From NCBI RefSeq assembly GCF_009663395.1, contig NZ_QKNW01000001.1, forward strand, positions 372,001 to 436,000: 64,000 bases of DNA, given 5' to 3'. Position numbers and translations under genes: made by a program. Below are positions 26,684 through 35,339 of this stretch, in pieces. The stretch comes from Halosegnis longus. Lineage in GTDB: Archaea; Halobacteriota; Halobacteria; Halobacteriales; Haloarculaceae. Within the stretch, counting starts at the first letter, position 1. Each line of letters opens with the position of its first letter. The notes under the pieces were generated by a model. The model did not search any database and had not been told where the DNA came from. It saw only the letters and a program-made list of their open reading frames with translations.

Positions 26684-27075
26684 CAGCACCAGAACCATAC
26701 ACGCTCACCGTCCGCCGCGAGTTCGTCGCCCAACACTACCTCACCGTTCCCGACCCCGGGCCCGTAGAGGGGGAGCCACACAGCCACGTCTTCACCGCCG
26801 AGGTGGCGTTCGCCGGTCCAGAGCTGGACGAGTACGGCTACCTCGTCGACATCGACGCCGTCGAGGAGCGGCTCGACGCGCTGGAGACCCGCTACCGGGA
26901 CACCCTGCTCAACGACCTCCCCGAGTTCGACGGGCAGAATCCGAGCGTCGAGCGGTTCGCGGCGGCGTTCGGCGACCGACTGGCCGACGACCTCACCGAC
27001 CCGAACCCGACCACGCTCACCGTCCGGCTCTGGGAGGACGACCTCGCGTGGGCGAGCCACGAGCGGAAACTGTGA
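26680..27075 (+). CDS. 6-pyruvoyl-tetrahydropterin synthase-like protein lacking the catalytic Cys
   Basis: A 131-aa T-fold protein of the PTPS/QueD family. Three zinc ligands are visible: His19 in AQHYLTV and His34 and His36 in EPHSHVF. The substrate-side GQNPSVERFA matches the family NPT-x-E motif and the final WEDDLAWA matches the conserved WE strand. The loop between the first His and the HxH, where PTPS and QueD carry the catalytic Cys, has none (VPDPGPVEGE). This suggests altered chemistry as in other Cys-less PTPS subfamilies. ATG 26680 overlaps the previous stop by four bases. A pterin or FAPy-derived substrate is inferred from arfA. Confidence 0.8.
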   Translation: MTAPEPYTLTVRREFVAQHYLTVPDPGPVEGEPHSHVFTAEVAFAGPELDEYGYLVDIDAVEERLDALETRYRDTLLNDLPEFDGQNPSVERFAAAFGDRLADDLTDPNPTTLTVRLWEDDLAWASHERKL

Positions 27076-27872
27076 CCGCCGACGGTCACGACCACGGCAG
27101 ACGCCGCTACCTGACTGCAAAGCACTCTGTCGACAAGCGGGCACGCAACGAACAGGTCCGACAGCGACTGCTCGCTGAACTGCCGGCTACCCCCCGAGTG
27201 GTCGAGTGGGGACCCGGCGTCGGGCTGTCGGTTCCGACGCTGTGCGACTGGACGAATCTCGACGCCTACCACGGTATCGAGGCCGACCCGACGCTGGCGG
27301 CGTTTGCTCGGTCGCTCGTCCCGCGGCTGTTCGCCCGGAGCGGGGAGGACGCCCCCGACGCAGCGTTCACCGTCGGTGACGCGCTCGCGACGCGGACGGA
27401 GCCGTGTGACCTGCTGTACGCACAGTCGTTCTTCGACCTCGTGCCGGTGGAGTCGGCACTCGATGCCGTACGGGAGCGCGTCACCCCCGGCGGCCTCGCG
27501 TACGCGCCCCTCACGTTCGACGGGAAGACGACGTTTTTGCCCCGCCGTCCGAACGACGAGGCGGTACTCGGAGCGTTTCACGACACCATCGACGCGACCG
27601 ACGGCCGGAGTCGGGCGGCGACCACACTTCTCGACGCGCTCGGCGAGCGCGACGCGACGGTGCTGGCCGTCGGGAGCTCTGACTGGGTGGTTCGGCCGCG
27701 CGCGGGCGCGTATCCGGCCGACGAGCGCTACTTCCTGTCGTCGATTCTCGACATCATCGAGGATGCGCTCGGCGGACAGGCGGCCGAGTGGCTCGCGGCG
27801 CGGCGAGAACAGCTTTCCGCCGGACAGCTCACCTACGTCGCGAACAACCACGACGTGCTGTGGCGGCCCTGA
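27072..27872 (+). CDS. Class I SAM-dependent methyltransferase-like protein
   Basis: A 266-aa protein with a Rossmann methyltransferase core: motif I VVEWGPGVGLSVPTL near 48-62, acidic residue after strand 2 in HGIEADPTLAAF, and a later LLYAQSFFDLVP segment. The middle carries a GGLAYAPLTFDG strand in place of motif III. The start GTG 27072 overlaps the PTPS-like stop (GTGA); a longer frame begins at 27048. It is the last gene of the six-gene operon and ends head-to-head with a PAP2 gene (stops adjacent). It would methylate the pathway product; the substrate is unknown. Confidence 0.72.
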   Translation: MTADGHDHGRRRYLTAKHSVDKRARNEQVRQRLLAELPATPRVVEWGPGVGLSVPTLCDWTNLDAYHGIEADPTLAAFARSLVPRLFARSGEDAPDAAFTVGDALATRTEPCDLLYAQSFFDLVPVESALDAVRERVTPGGLAYAPLTFDGKTTFLPRRPNDEAVLGAFHDTIDATDGRSRAATTLLDALGERDATVLAVGSSDWVVRPRAGAYPADERYFLSSILDIIEDALGGQAAEWLAARREQLSAGQLTYVANNHDVLWRP

Positions 27873-28412
27873 TTACCGGTCGGTGAGCGGCGACCACCGA
27901 GCGAGCACGACCCCGGCGAGCGCGACGGCTCCGACGCCGATTGCGACCCCGGCGAACGTATCCGTCAGGTAGTGGGTGCCGAGATAGACGCGGGAGACGG
28001 CGACCAGCAGCGCGAGCGGGGCGACGACCCCGACCGGTAGTTCATCGGAGCGCCACGCCGTGAGCGCGAACACCGTGCCGGCGGCCGCATGACCCGAGGG
28101 AAACGAGGAGGCGACGGCCTCGCCGGTGGTCTGACACACGGGCATCGGGGGGAACGGGCGCGCGACGACCGCCATCAGGGTCGCGACGACGACGCCGGTG
28201 ATGGCGAGGGCGATACCGGCGCGTTCGGTCTCCTCGCGCCAGCCGGCAGCGAAGAAGAGTCCGAGGAAGACGAGCGCCGCGGTCGCGGAGCCGAGTCCCG
28301 TGACCGAGGTGAGCAGTTTCGTCGCCAGCGGCGACCGGAAGTCAGCGAGCAGCAGTGCGGTCTGCGTGTCGAGCGCGAACAGCCAGTCGAGCAGCCTCCC
28401 GAGCGCATCCAT
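27873..28412 (-). CDS. PAP2-family membrane phosphatase
   Basis: A 179-aa integral membrane phosphatase with about five helices. All PAP2 signature parts are present: KxxxxxxRP is degenerate (VARPFPPMP), PSGH in SSFPSGHAAAG, and SR-x5-H-x3-D in SRVYLGTHYLTD. The active site faces outside. Such enzymes dephosphorylate lipid phosphates or polyprenyl diphosphates. It is convergent with the arfA operon, with no base between the stops, so it is not co-transcribed, but a functional link to the lipid-type enzymes there is possible. Confidence 0.88.
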   Translation of the reverse strand: MDALGRLLDWLFALDTQTALLLADFRSPLATKLLTSVTGLGSATAALVFLGLFFAAGWREETERAGIALAITGVVVATLMAVVARPFPPMPVCQTTGEAVASSFPSGHAAAGTVFALTAWRSDELPVGVVAPLALLVAVSRVYLGTHYLTDTFAGVAIGVGAVALAGVVLARWSPLTDR

Positions 28413-28443
28413 CGCCGTACGTATCGAGAGAACGCCGATAGAC

Positions 28444-28908
28444 CTACCGGTGGTCGCTCGCCCGCGCCCGGAGTTCTCGGCTCACGACCCACGCCGCAAG
28501 TAACCAGATACCCACCTCGATGAAGAAGGAGCGACTCCACAGGTAGTACCAGACGAACTCGCCGGGCGGAATCGCGAGGGGCGTCGGCGGCTCGATGAGG
28601 GGCCATCCGAGGAAGTACGCGTCCGTCGGCCGGCCGTTGACGACGATGTGGAGCGCGTCGGCAGCGAGATGCGAGGCCCACCCGACGGCGAGCACGAGCC
28701 ACCGACCCCCGCGGAGCGCGAGGACGACGAACACGGGCGCGAGCAGCGCCGTGTGCCCGACGGTGTGGAACAGGTCCACCAGCCCCGCTGAGGCGAGCGG
28801 CTTGTCCACGAGGTCGGGGAGCGCGGCTCCGATGACGGCGGCGACGACGGAGAGGCCGCGCGCTCGCGCGAGCAGCCACGCAATCACGAGGTGGGTGGCA
28901 AACAGCAC
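28444..28908 (-). CDS. YdjM-like membrane-bound metal-dependent hydrolase
   Basis: A 154-aa membrane protein. Conserved polar residues sit in ATHLVIAWLL, ALPDLVDKPL, FHTVGHTALLAP and SHLAADALH, the His/Asp pattern of the YdjM (LexA-induced) metal-dependent hydrolase family. The start is taken as GTG 28908, seven bases after the stop of the P-loop/DRTGG gene, giving VLFATHL. The frame remains open farther upstream but inside that gene. It ends an apparent three-gene operon with acd; the substrate is unknown. Confidence 0.72.
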   Translation of the reverse strand: MLFATHLVIAWLLARARGLSVVAAVIGAALPDLVDKPLASAGLVDLFHTVGHTALLAPVFVVLALRGGRWLVLAVGWASHLAADALHIVVNGRPTDAYFLGWPLIEPPTPLAIPPGEFVWYYLWSRSFFIEVGIWLLAAWVVSRELRARASDHR

Positions 28909-28915
28909 GACCGTC

Positions 28916-29986
28916 TCAGTCCCCGCCCGTAGTCCCGACGAGCGCGTCCACGTCGGCGTGTGTCTCCAGCAGGTCGCGCACGACGGCGACGGTCTCCTCG
29001 TTCTGCGTTCGGCCGCCGCTGATGATTGTCTCGGCGCGCTCGACCGTCGTGAGCGTGTCGCCCGGGACGGAGAGCACGGGCGTGTTCGACTCCTCGGCCT
29101 TGCCGAGCACCGACCCCGAAGGCTGGTGGCCGCCGGTGAGGACGAGACACCGGACGCTGTTGGCCTCGATGGCCGCCGTTGCGATGTCAGCGCGGTCGCC
29201 CCCGGTGATGACGGCCGTGTCGCGCGACCGCCGGAAGTGCCGGAGCGCGGCCTCGGCACCCATCGCGCCGACGGCGAACCGCTGGACGAGCACGTCTTGG
29301 TTCCCCTCGACGAGCGTGTCGGCACCGAGTTCGTCCGCCAGCTCCGCGACGGTGACGCCAGTCAGTTCGGGGGCGACGGGGAGAATACCGAACACCGGGA
29401 CGTCGCGGGTAGAGAGATACGGCACCACGTCGGACTCGACGGCGTCGTAGGTGGCGTCGTCGACGCGGTTGAACACGACGCCGGCGAGCCGGTCGCCGAT
29501 GTCCTCGATTGCGGCGAGTACGTCGTCGATGTCGCCCGGCTCGGTGTACTCGGCGACGAGCACCACGTCGGCGTCGAGGAGTTCGGCCACTTCTGGGTCG
29601 GTCAGACCGACAACCCCACCTGTACGCACGTTCCCGCCCCCCTCGATGAACATCCGGTCGGTTCCCTCGGCGAGCCCCTTGTACGCCTCGCGGATGCGGT
29701 CGTTGAGCTCCGTGGTGTCCTCGCGGCCGCGGATGGCCCCCTCGATGAACGTGGGCGAGTAGACGACCGGCTCCATCTCGTGCATCTCGGCGTCCGTCCC
29801 GAGGACGGCGCGCGCGAGCATCGGGTCCTCGTCGAGCGTCTTGCCGACGACGCTCTGGAGGCGCGTCCCCTTCGGCTTCATGTAGCCGACCGATTGGCCC
29901 CGGTCGGCGGCGATGCGGGCAAGGGCGACGGTGATCGCGGTCTTGCCGGTGCGTTCGGCTGTTGCTGTGACGAGTAACGGGTTCAT
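28916..29986 (-). CDS. P-loop AAA_26 / DRTGG domain protein (Pta N-terminal-like)
   Basis: A 356-aa protein with two modules. Residues 1 to about 210 form a dethiobiotin-synthetase-like P-loop domain (TATAERTGKTAIT at 7-19, MFIEGGGNVRTGG near 114-126). Residues of about 215-330 are a DRTGG domain. The same pair forms the N-terminal half of long bacterial phosphotransacetylases, without the catalytic Pta domain. ATG 29986 overlaps the acd stop, so it is co-translated with the ADP-forming acetyl-CoA synthetase. A regulatory role on acetyl-CoA/acetate flux is inferred. Confidence 0.82.
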   Translation of the reverse strand: MNPLLVTATAERTGKTAITVALARIAADRGQSVGYMKPKGTRLQSVVGKTLDEDPMLARAVLGTDAEMHEMEPVVYSPTFIEGAIRGREDTTELNDRIREAYKGLAEGTDRMFIEGGGNVRTGGVVGLTDPEVAELLDADVVLVAEYTEPGDIDDVLAAIEDIGDRLAGVVFNRVDDATYDAVESDVVPYLSTRDVPVFGILPVAPELTGVTVAELADELGADTLVEGNQDVLVQRFAVGAMGAEAALRHFRRSRDTAVITGGDRADIATAAIEANSVRCLVLTGGHQPSGSVLGKAEESNTPVLSVPGDTLTTVERAETIISGGRTQNEETVAVVRDLLETHADVDALVGTTGGD

Positions 29987-32094
29987 TGGAGTTGCTCGGG
30001 GTCGACGGTGAGTCGCAGGTCGACGGCCCGGACCCCGTCGGGCGTCGCGACCAGTGGGTTCACGTCCAGTTCCACGATGCTCGGGAAGTCGGCCACCAGC
30101 TGGGAGACGCGCCGAATCGCGTCGACGGTCGCGTCCAGATCGACGGGCGTGCGACCGCGCGCGCCGCGCAACAGCGGCGCGGCGTCGATGTCGGCGGTCA
30201 TCTGTTCGGCCTCGCCCGCGGCGACCGGCGCGAGCCGGAAGGTGGTGTCTTCGAGCACCTCCACGAAGACGCCGCCCAGCCCGAACATGACGAGCGGGCC
30301 GAACTGCGGGTCGCGGTGGCTCCCGACGATTGTCTCGACCCCGTCGTCGAGGTCGAGCATCTCCTGCACCTGCACGCCGAGAATCCGGGCGTCCGGCTGG
30401 TAGCTCCTCGCGCGGCTCACCAAATCCTCGTACGTGTCCGCAACGTCGGCGGCCGAGACGCCGACCCTGACGCCGCCGATGTCGGACTTGTGGAGGATAT
30501 CCGGCGAGACGATTTTCATCACCACGTCGCCGTCGATGCGAGCAGCGACCTCGGCGGCGGCGGTCGGGTCGTCCACGACCTCGCCCTCCGGCGTGGGAAT
30601 CCCGTAGGCGTCGAACAGCTCCATCGCCTCGACGCCGAGACGGTTGTCGCCCCGCTCTTCCACCTGCGAGAGAATCTCGCGGACGCGCTCGCGGTCGGCG
30701 TCGATTGGTTCGGGGGCCTCGTAGCGTCGCCCCCGGATGTCGCGGTACTCGGCGAGCGCCTCCAGTCCGGCGACCGCGCGGGCGGGGTCGAAGTAGGAGG
30801 GAATCGACCGCTCGCGAAAGGTCTCGCGGGCGGGCGCGAGCGTCTCGCCGCCCATCAGACAGACGGCGACCGGCACGTCGTGGGCTGTCGCGGTGTCGGC
30901 GACTGCGTCACCGAGCGCAGCGAAGTCCAGCGTAGCGGTCGGGGCGGTGATGACGACCGCCGACCCAACGTCGCCGTCTGCGAGGGTCGTGTCGAGGGCG
31001 GTCTGGAGTCGGCCGACGTCGGCGTCACCGATTACGTCGACCGGATTGTACACGTTCGCCTCAGCGGGCATCGTCCCCTGCAGGTCGGAGATGGTCGCGT
31101 CGGAGAAGGAGGCGAGCCGGAGGCGGTCGGCGTCGCCGACGGCGTCGGTCGCCATCACGCCCGGACCGCCGGCGTTGGTGACGACGGCCACGCCGTCGGA
31201 GTCGGGAACGAGGCCGCCGGCGAGCGCGCGGGCGCTGTCGAACAGCTCCTGCACGGAAGTCGCACGGAGCACGCCCGCCGCGTCCAGTCCGGCCTCGTAG
31301 GCGCTGTCCGCGCCGGCAATCGCACCCGTGTGTGAGGAGGCGGCCTGCGCGCCGGCGTCGGTCCGGCCCGACTTCACAACGACGACCGGGGTGTCGGGCG
31401 TCGTCTCGCGGGCCGCCGCCACGAAGCCCCGCCCGTCGACGACGCTCTCCAGGTAGCCGACGATAACGTCCGTGTCGGAGTCGTCTCCCCACGCCCGGAC
31501 GAAGTCCGTCTCGTCGAGGACGCTCTTGTTGCCCAGCGAGACGATATCGTTGAAGCCGAGACCCGCTTCGAGCGCCCAGTCGACGACGGCGGTGACGAAC
31601 GCGCCCGACTGGCTCATGAACGAGACGTTGCCCGCGGGCGGAAGCGCCGGGCCGAAGGTGGCGTTCATCGACAGCGAGGTCGCCATCACGCCGAGGCTGT
31701 TGGGGCCGACGAGCGCCATGTCGTAGGCTTCGGCCGTCTCCCGGAGGTCACGTTCGCGGGCCGCACCGTCGGCTCCTGTTTCGCCGAAGCCGGCCGTCAG
31801 GACGACGACGTTGTCGACGCCGGCCTCGCCACACTCCTCGATAACGTCGAGCACGTAGTCGGGCGGGACGGCGACGACGGCCACGTCGGCGTCCGCCTCG
31901 GCGACGCCATCGAGACACGGCTCGCCGAGCACCGTCTCGCGGCGCGGATTCACCGGGAGCGTGGTGCCGGCGTAGCTGTCGAGGAGATTCTCGGTGACGG
32001 CTCTGCCGACGGACCCCTCGCGTTCCGTCGCGCCGACGACGGCGACGCGGTCGGGGTCGAACAGCCCGGCAACGTCGGCCGACCCCTCGGTCAT
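29983..32094 (-). CDS. acd: Acetate--CoA ligase (ADP-forming), fused alpha-beta
   Basis: A 703-aa enzyme that converts acyl-CoA, ADP and phosphate to acid, ATP and CoA, the archaeal route of acetate formation and substrate-level phosphorylation. The order is CoA-binding domain (VAVVGATEREGSVGRAV), ligase domain with the phospho-His in SSHTGAIAGAD near 255, then a C-terminal ATP-grasp with MKIVSPDILHKSDIGGV. Haloarchaeal enzymes carry this fused form. ATG 32094 is chosen; the frame opens to 32175 without conserved sequence. It heads the operon with the P-loop/DRTGG and YdjM-like genes. Confidence 0.92.
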   Translation of the reverse strand: MTEGSADVAGLFDPDRVAVVGATEREGSVGRAVTENLLDSYAGTTLPVNPRRETVLGEPCLDGVAEADADVAVVAVPPDYVLDVIEECGEAGVDNVVVLTAGFGETGADGAARERDLRETAEAYDMALVGPNSLGVMATSLSMNATFGPALPPAGNVSFMSQSGAFVTAVVDWALEAGLGFNDIVSLGNKSVLDETDFVRAWGDDSDTDVIVGYLESVVDGRGFVAAARETTPDTPVVVVKSGRTDAGAQAASSHTGAIAGADSAYEAGLDAAGVLRATSVQELFDSARALAGGLVPDSDGVAVVTNAGGPGVMATDAVGDADRLRLASFSDATISDLQGTMPAEANVYNPVDVIGDADVGRLQTALDTTLADGDVGSAVVITAPTATLDFAALGDAVADTATAHDVPVAVCLMGGETLAPARETFRERSIPSYFDPARAVAGLEALAEYRDIRGRRYEAPEPIDADRERVREILSQVEERGDNRLGVEAMELFDAYGIPTPEGEVVDDPTAAAEVAARIDGDVVMKIVSPDILHKSDIGGVRVGVSAADVADTYEDLVSRARSYQPDARILGVQVQEMLDLDDGVETIVGSHRDPQFGPLVMFGLGGVFVEVLEDTTFRLAPVAAGEAEQMTADIDAAPLLRGARGRTPVDLDATVDAIRRVSQLVADFPSIVELDVNPLVATPDGVRAVDLRLTVDPEQLQ

Positions 32095-32214
32095 CGCACA
32101 CCTCGGTCGCGAGACGCGAGCGCGGTCGTACGTATCGTGTGTATCATCCTCGAAGGGAGTTGGCACCCGCGACACAAGAAGCTACACCCGGTGGCGTTCG
32201 TGCGGGTCGAGCGA

Positions 32215-33483
32215 TTACGGGAACAGTCCGCGCATCTCGTGGGCGCTGCCGACGCGTTCGAGCGCGACGATGTAGGCCGCGGTCCGGAGGTCCGGCGCGT
32301 CGCGGGCCGCGTAGGCGTCGAGCGTCTCGTCGAAGGCGCGCGCCAGCCGGGTTTCGAGGTCGTCGTTCACCTGTTCGAGGTCCCACGAGTACTGCTGGGA
32401 GTTCTGGACCCACTCCAGATACGAGACGATGACGCCGCCCGCGTTCGCGAGGATGTCGGGGACGACCGGGATGTCGCGCTCGCGGAGGATCATGTCGGCG
32501 TCGAAGGTCGTCGGACCGTTCGCGGCCTCGACGATGGCGTCGGCGCGGATGTCCTCGGCCACGTCGGGCGTGATGACGTTCTCGATGGCGGCGGGGATGA
32601 GCGCGTCCACGTCGAGCCGGAGCAGGTCGCCGTTGGTGATTTGGTCGGCGTCGTCGTAGCCGTTCGGCTCGTCCTCGTAGCCGGCCATCACGCCGTTCTC
32701 GGAGATGTACTGCTCGATGGCCATCACGTCGAGACCGTCGGGGTCGTGGAGCGCGCCGGACACGTCGGAGACAGCCACGATATTCGCACCCATCGAGGAG
32801 AGCAGTCGGGCGGTGACGGAGCCGACGTTTCCGAATCCCTGCACGGCGATGGTGGCGTCTTCGAGTCGGCGGTCGAAGAAGTCGAACGCCCGGCGGGTGG
32901 TGACGGCGACGCCACGACCGGTCGCCTCGACGCGGCCCGCGGTGCCGCCGACCTCGATGGGTTTGCCCGTCACCACGTCGGGGATGACGTAGCCGCCGTA
33001 CATCGAGTAGGTGTCCATCATCCACGCCATCTCCTGTCCGCCGGTGTTGATGTCCGGGGCCGGCACGTCCATGTCGGGACCAATCATCCGGCGAATCCCC
33101 TCGGTGTAGCGGCGGGTGAGACTCTCCACCTCGCGGTCGGACATGTCGTTCGGGTCGACGACGACCCCGCCCTTCGCGCCGCCGTACGGGAGGTCGACGA
33201 GCGCGGTCTTCCACGTCATCCAGCCGGCGAGGGCCGTCACCTCGTCCTGCGTGACGCTGGGGTGATAGCGGACGCCGCCCTTGAACGGGCCGCGCGCGGA
33301 GTCGAACTGACACCGATACCCCTCGTACACCTCGACGCTCCCGTCGTCGCGCTCGATGGGAAGCGTCACCTTCAGCGTGCGCTCGGGGTGTTTGAGTCGC
33401 TCGAACACGCCGGCGTCGATGTCGGCGTACGGCTCGGCGTTGTCCATCTGGGCGAGCATGTTGCCCAGTGCGTCCTCTGCCAT
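32215..33483 (-). CDS. gdhB: Glutamate dehydrogenase
   Basis: A 422-aa hexameric-type Glu/Leu/Phe/Val dehydrogenase that interconverts glutamate and 2-oxoglutarate plus ammonia. The catalytic Lys is in LPYGGAKGGVVVDPND near 105-120, the glutamate-binding DINTGGQEMAWMMDTYS near 152-168, and the coenzyme fold AVQGFGNVGSVTARLL near 217-232. Length fits. A TATA-like CTTAAATAC on the minus strand near 33509-33517 lies about 27-30 bases before the ATG. Cofactor preference (NAD or NADP) is not decided. Confidence 0.95.
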   Translation of the reverse strand: MAEDALGNMLAQMDNAEPYADIDAGVFERLKHPERTLKVTLPIERDDGSVEVYEGYRCQFDSARGPFKGGVRYHPSVTQDEVTALAGWMTWKTALVDLPYGGAKGGVVVDPNDMSDREVESLTRRYTEGIRRMIGPDMDVPAPDINTGGQEMAWMMDTYSMYGGYVIPDVVTGKPIEVGGTAGRVEATGRGVAVTTRRAFDFFDRRLEDATIAVQGFGNVGSVTARLLSSMGANIVAVSDVSGALHDPDGLDVMAIEQYISENGVMAGYEDEPNGYDDADQITNGDLLRLDVDALIPAAIENVITPDVAEDIRADAIVEAANGPTTFDADMILRERDIPVVPDILANAGGVIVSYLEWVQNSQQYSWDLEQVNDDLETRLARAFDETLDAYAARDAPDLRTAAYIVALERVGSAHEMRGLFP

Positions 33484-33551
33484 ACGCCCCCGTGACGGCC
33501 GTCGTATTTAAGCCATGTTACTTCGGCCGAGTCGCGACAAAACTTGCGAGG

Positions 33552-34982
33552 CTACTCGCCCTCGAAGGCGCGAGGGAGCGTCTCCACGAGGTCACTCGCC
33601 GTGAGGCCCGCGCCGTGAGACTCGTGGAGGATATCGCCCGCCCGACCGTTAGCGTACGCGCCGACGGCCGCAGCGTCGCGGGGTCGGAGCAGGCAGGCGA
33701 GCGCGCCGACCGTCCCGGCGAGCACGTCACCGGTCCCGCCGACGGTCATGCCGGGGTTGCCGGTCCGGTTGCGGCGGGTGCGCTCGCCGTCTGAAATCAC
33801 GTCCTCGGCCCCCTTCACGAGGAGCGTGTGGCCCACCTCGGCCGCGAACGATTCGACCAGCGCAGCCCGGCGTTCGGGGTCGTCGGCCGTCTCGCCACCC
33901 ATCGCGCGGAGTTCGCCCTGGTGTGGCGTACAGACGAGCGTGGCGTCGGTCTCGACCTCGGGGACGACCTGCAAGGCGTCGGCATCAACGACCGCGGTTC
34001 CGTCGTACTGTTCGAGGAAGGAGCCGACGGCATCGAGGGTGTCGTCGTGGTCACCCAGTCCCGGCCCGAAGACGACGGTGTCGTGCTCGCGCGCACGGGG
34101 CAGAATCTCGTCGACGTGGGCGGGGGCGAGCCGCGTCCCGTCGTAGCCGTGGACGATGAGGTCCTCCGCGTACCCCTGTACGTCGCTCGCAATCGCGTCC
34201 GGGCAGGCGACGCGCACGAGGTCGGCCCCGGCCCGGAGGGCGGCCTGTGCGGCGAGTGCTGGCGCACCGGTGTAGGGACCGCCGCCGACGACGAGCACCT
34301 CGCCGTGGTCGCCCTTGTGCGAGTCGGGGAGCCGGGAGAGCCGAAGCAGGTCGCCGCTGGCGACGAACGTCTCTGCGGCGGCCGGAATTCCGATGTCGGC
34401 GACCGTCACGTCGGCGTCGAGATCGGCGAGACCGGGCTTGGTGTCGTGGAAGGTGACGACCGACTCGGCGTCGACTGCGACCCCCGCAGCGGCACCCGTG
34501 TCGGTATCGACGCCGGAAGGCGTATCGACCGCCAGTACGGGCGCGTCGGCGTCGTTGAGCGCGCGTGCGACTGTGGCCTCCGGCTCGCGGAGCGCACCGG
34601 TCACGCCAGTCCCGAGCATCGCGTCGACGGCGAGTGCCGGCGAACCGAGGTCGAAGTCGCGCGAGTCGGTGACGACGCGCGTGTCGATATCCGTCTGTTC
34701 GAGCGCGTCCCAGTTCTCGCGGGCGATGTCGGTGGTGATGGTCTCGGGGCGACCGAGCAGGTGGACGGTCACGTCGCGCGTCCGCAGGAACCGCGCGGCG
34801 ACGAGGGCGTCACCGCCGTTGTTGCCGCGGCCACAGACGAGCGCGACGCCGTCGCCCTCGTCGGTTCGGGCACGCACCTCGCGCGCGACCGCGTTCCCGG
34901 ACGACTCCATCAGCTGTTTGCGCGGGACGCCGAGCGCCTCGCTGTTCGCGTCCACGACGGCTATCTCGTCGCTCGTAATCAT
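33552..34982 (-). CDS. nnr: Bifunctional NAD(P)H-hydrate epimerase / ADP-dependent dehydratase
   Basis: A 476-aa fusion that repairs damaged NAD(P)H hydrates. Residues 1 to about 210 are the NnrE epimerase (CGRGNNGGDALVAARFL near 49-65, VDTPSGVDTDTG near 150). Residues of about 220-476 are the NnrD dehydratase with a ribokinase-like fold, GPGLGDHDD, and the catalytic loop in NPGMTVGGTGDVLAG. Start ATG 34982 gives the normal MITSDEIAVVDAN. The frame extends to 35117 inside the acylphosphatase gene. It is 38 bases from that gene on the same strand and probably co-transcribed. Confidence 0.93.
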   Translation of the reverse strand: MITSDEIAVVDANSEALGVPRKQLMESSGNAVAREVRARTDEGDGVALVCGRGNNGGDALVAARFLRTRDVTVHLLGRPETITTDIARENWDALEQTDIDTRVVTDSRDFDLGSPALAVDAMLGTGVTGALREPEATVARALNDADAPVLAVDTPSGVDTDTGAAAGVAVDAESVVTFHDTKPGLADLDADVTVADIGIPAAAETFVASGDLLRLSRLPDSHKGDHGEVLVVGGGPYTGAPALAAQAALRAGADLVRVACPDAIASDVQGYAEDLIVHGYDGTRLAPAHVDEILPRAREHDTVVFGPGLGDHDDTLDAVGSFLEQYDGTAVVDADALQVVPEVETDATLVCTPHQGELRAMGGETADDPERRAALVESFAAEVGHTLLVKGAEDVISDGERTRRNRTGNPGMTVGGTGDVLAGTVGALACLLRPRDAAAVGAYANGRAGDILHESHGAGLTASDLVETLPRAFEGE

Positions 34983-35020
34983 ACCGGTGACTTCGACAGC
35001 CGAGGAGTAAAAGCCAGGCG

Positions 35021-35302
35021 TCAGCGCCGAATCGCGAAGCCGTCTTCGCCCTCGGGGTCGGTGTACTCGACGGTCACGTCCTCGACGCGGGCCTGTGGAC
35101 TCCCCTCGTGACACCACTCGACCATCGCCGCCACCTGCTCGCGTGGCCCCTCGAAGACGGCCTCGACGCGCCCGTCGTCGAGATTCTCGACCCAGCCGTC
35201 GACGCCGCGTTCGCGGGCGGCGTCGCGGGTGGTCGCGCGGTAGAAGACGCCCTGTACCCGACCGGAGACGAAGACGTGTGCGCGGGTTCGGTCCTCGCTC
35301 AT
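35021..35302 (-). CDS. acyP: Acylphosphatase
   Basis: A 93-aa acylphosphatase that hydrolyses carboxyl-phosphate bonds. The active-site loop with the phosphate-binding Arg is VSGRVQGVFYRATTRDAA at 12-29, and the catalytic Asn is in DGWVENLDDGRVEAVF. Length and motifs are those of the family. A TATA-like element rich in T (GTTTTCC, minus strand near 35327-35333) precedes the start by about 27 bases. It leads a likely two-gene unit with nnr. Confidence 0.93.
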   Translation of the reverse strand: MSEDRTRAHVFVSGRVQGVFYRATTRDAARERGVDGWVENLDDGRVEAVFEGPREQVAAMVEWCHEGSPQARVEDVTVEYTDPEGEDGFAIRR

Positions 35303-35339
35303 GGGGATGGATACGCTGGGCGAAAGGAAAACGTCGGGG

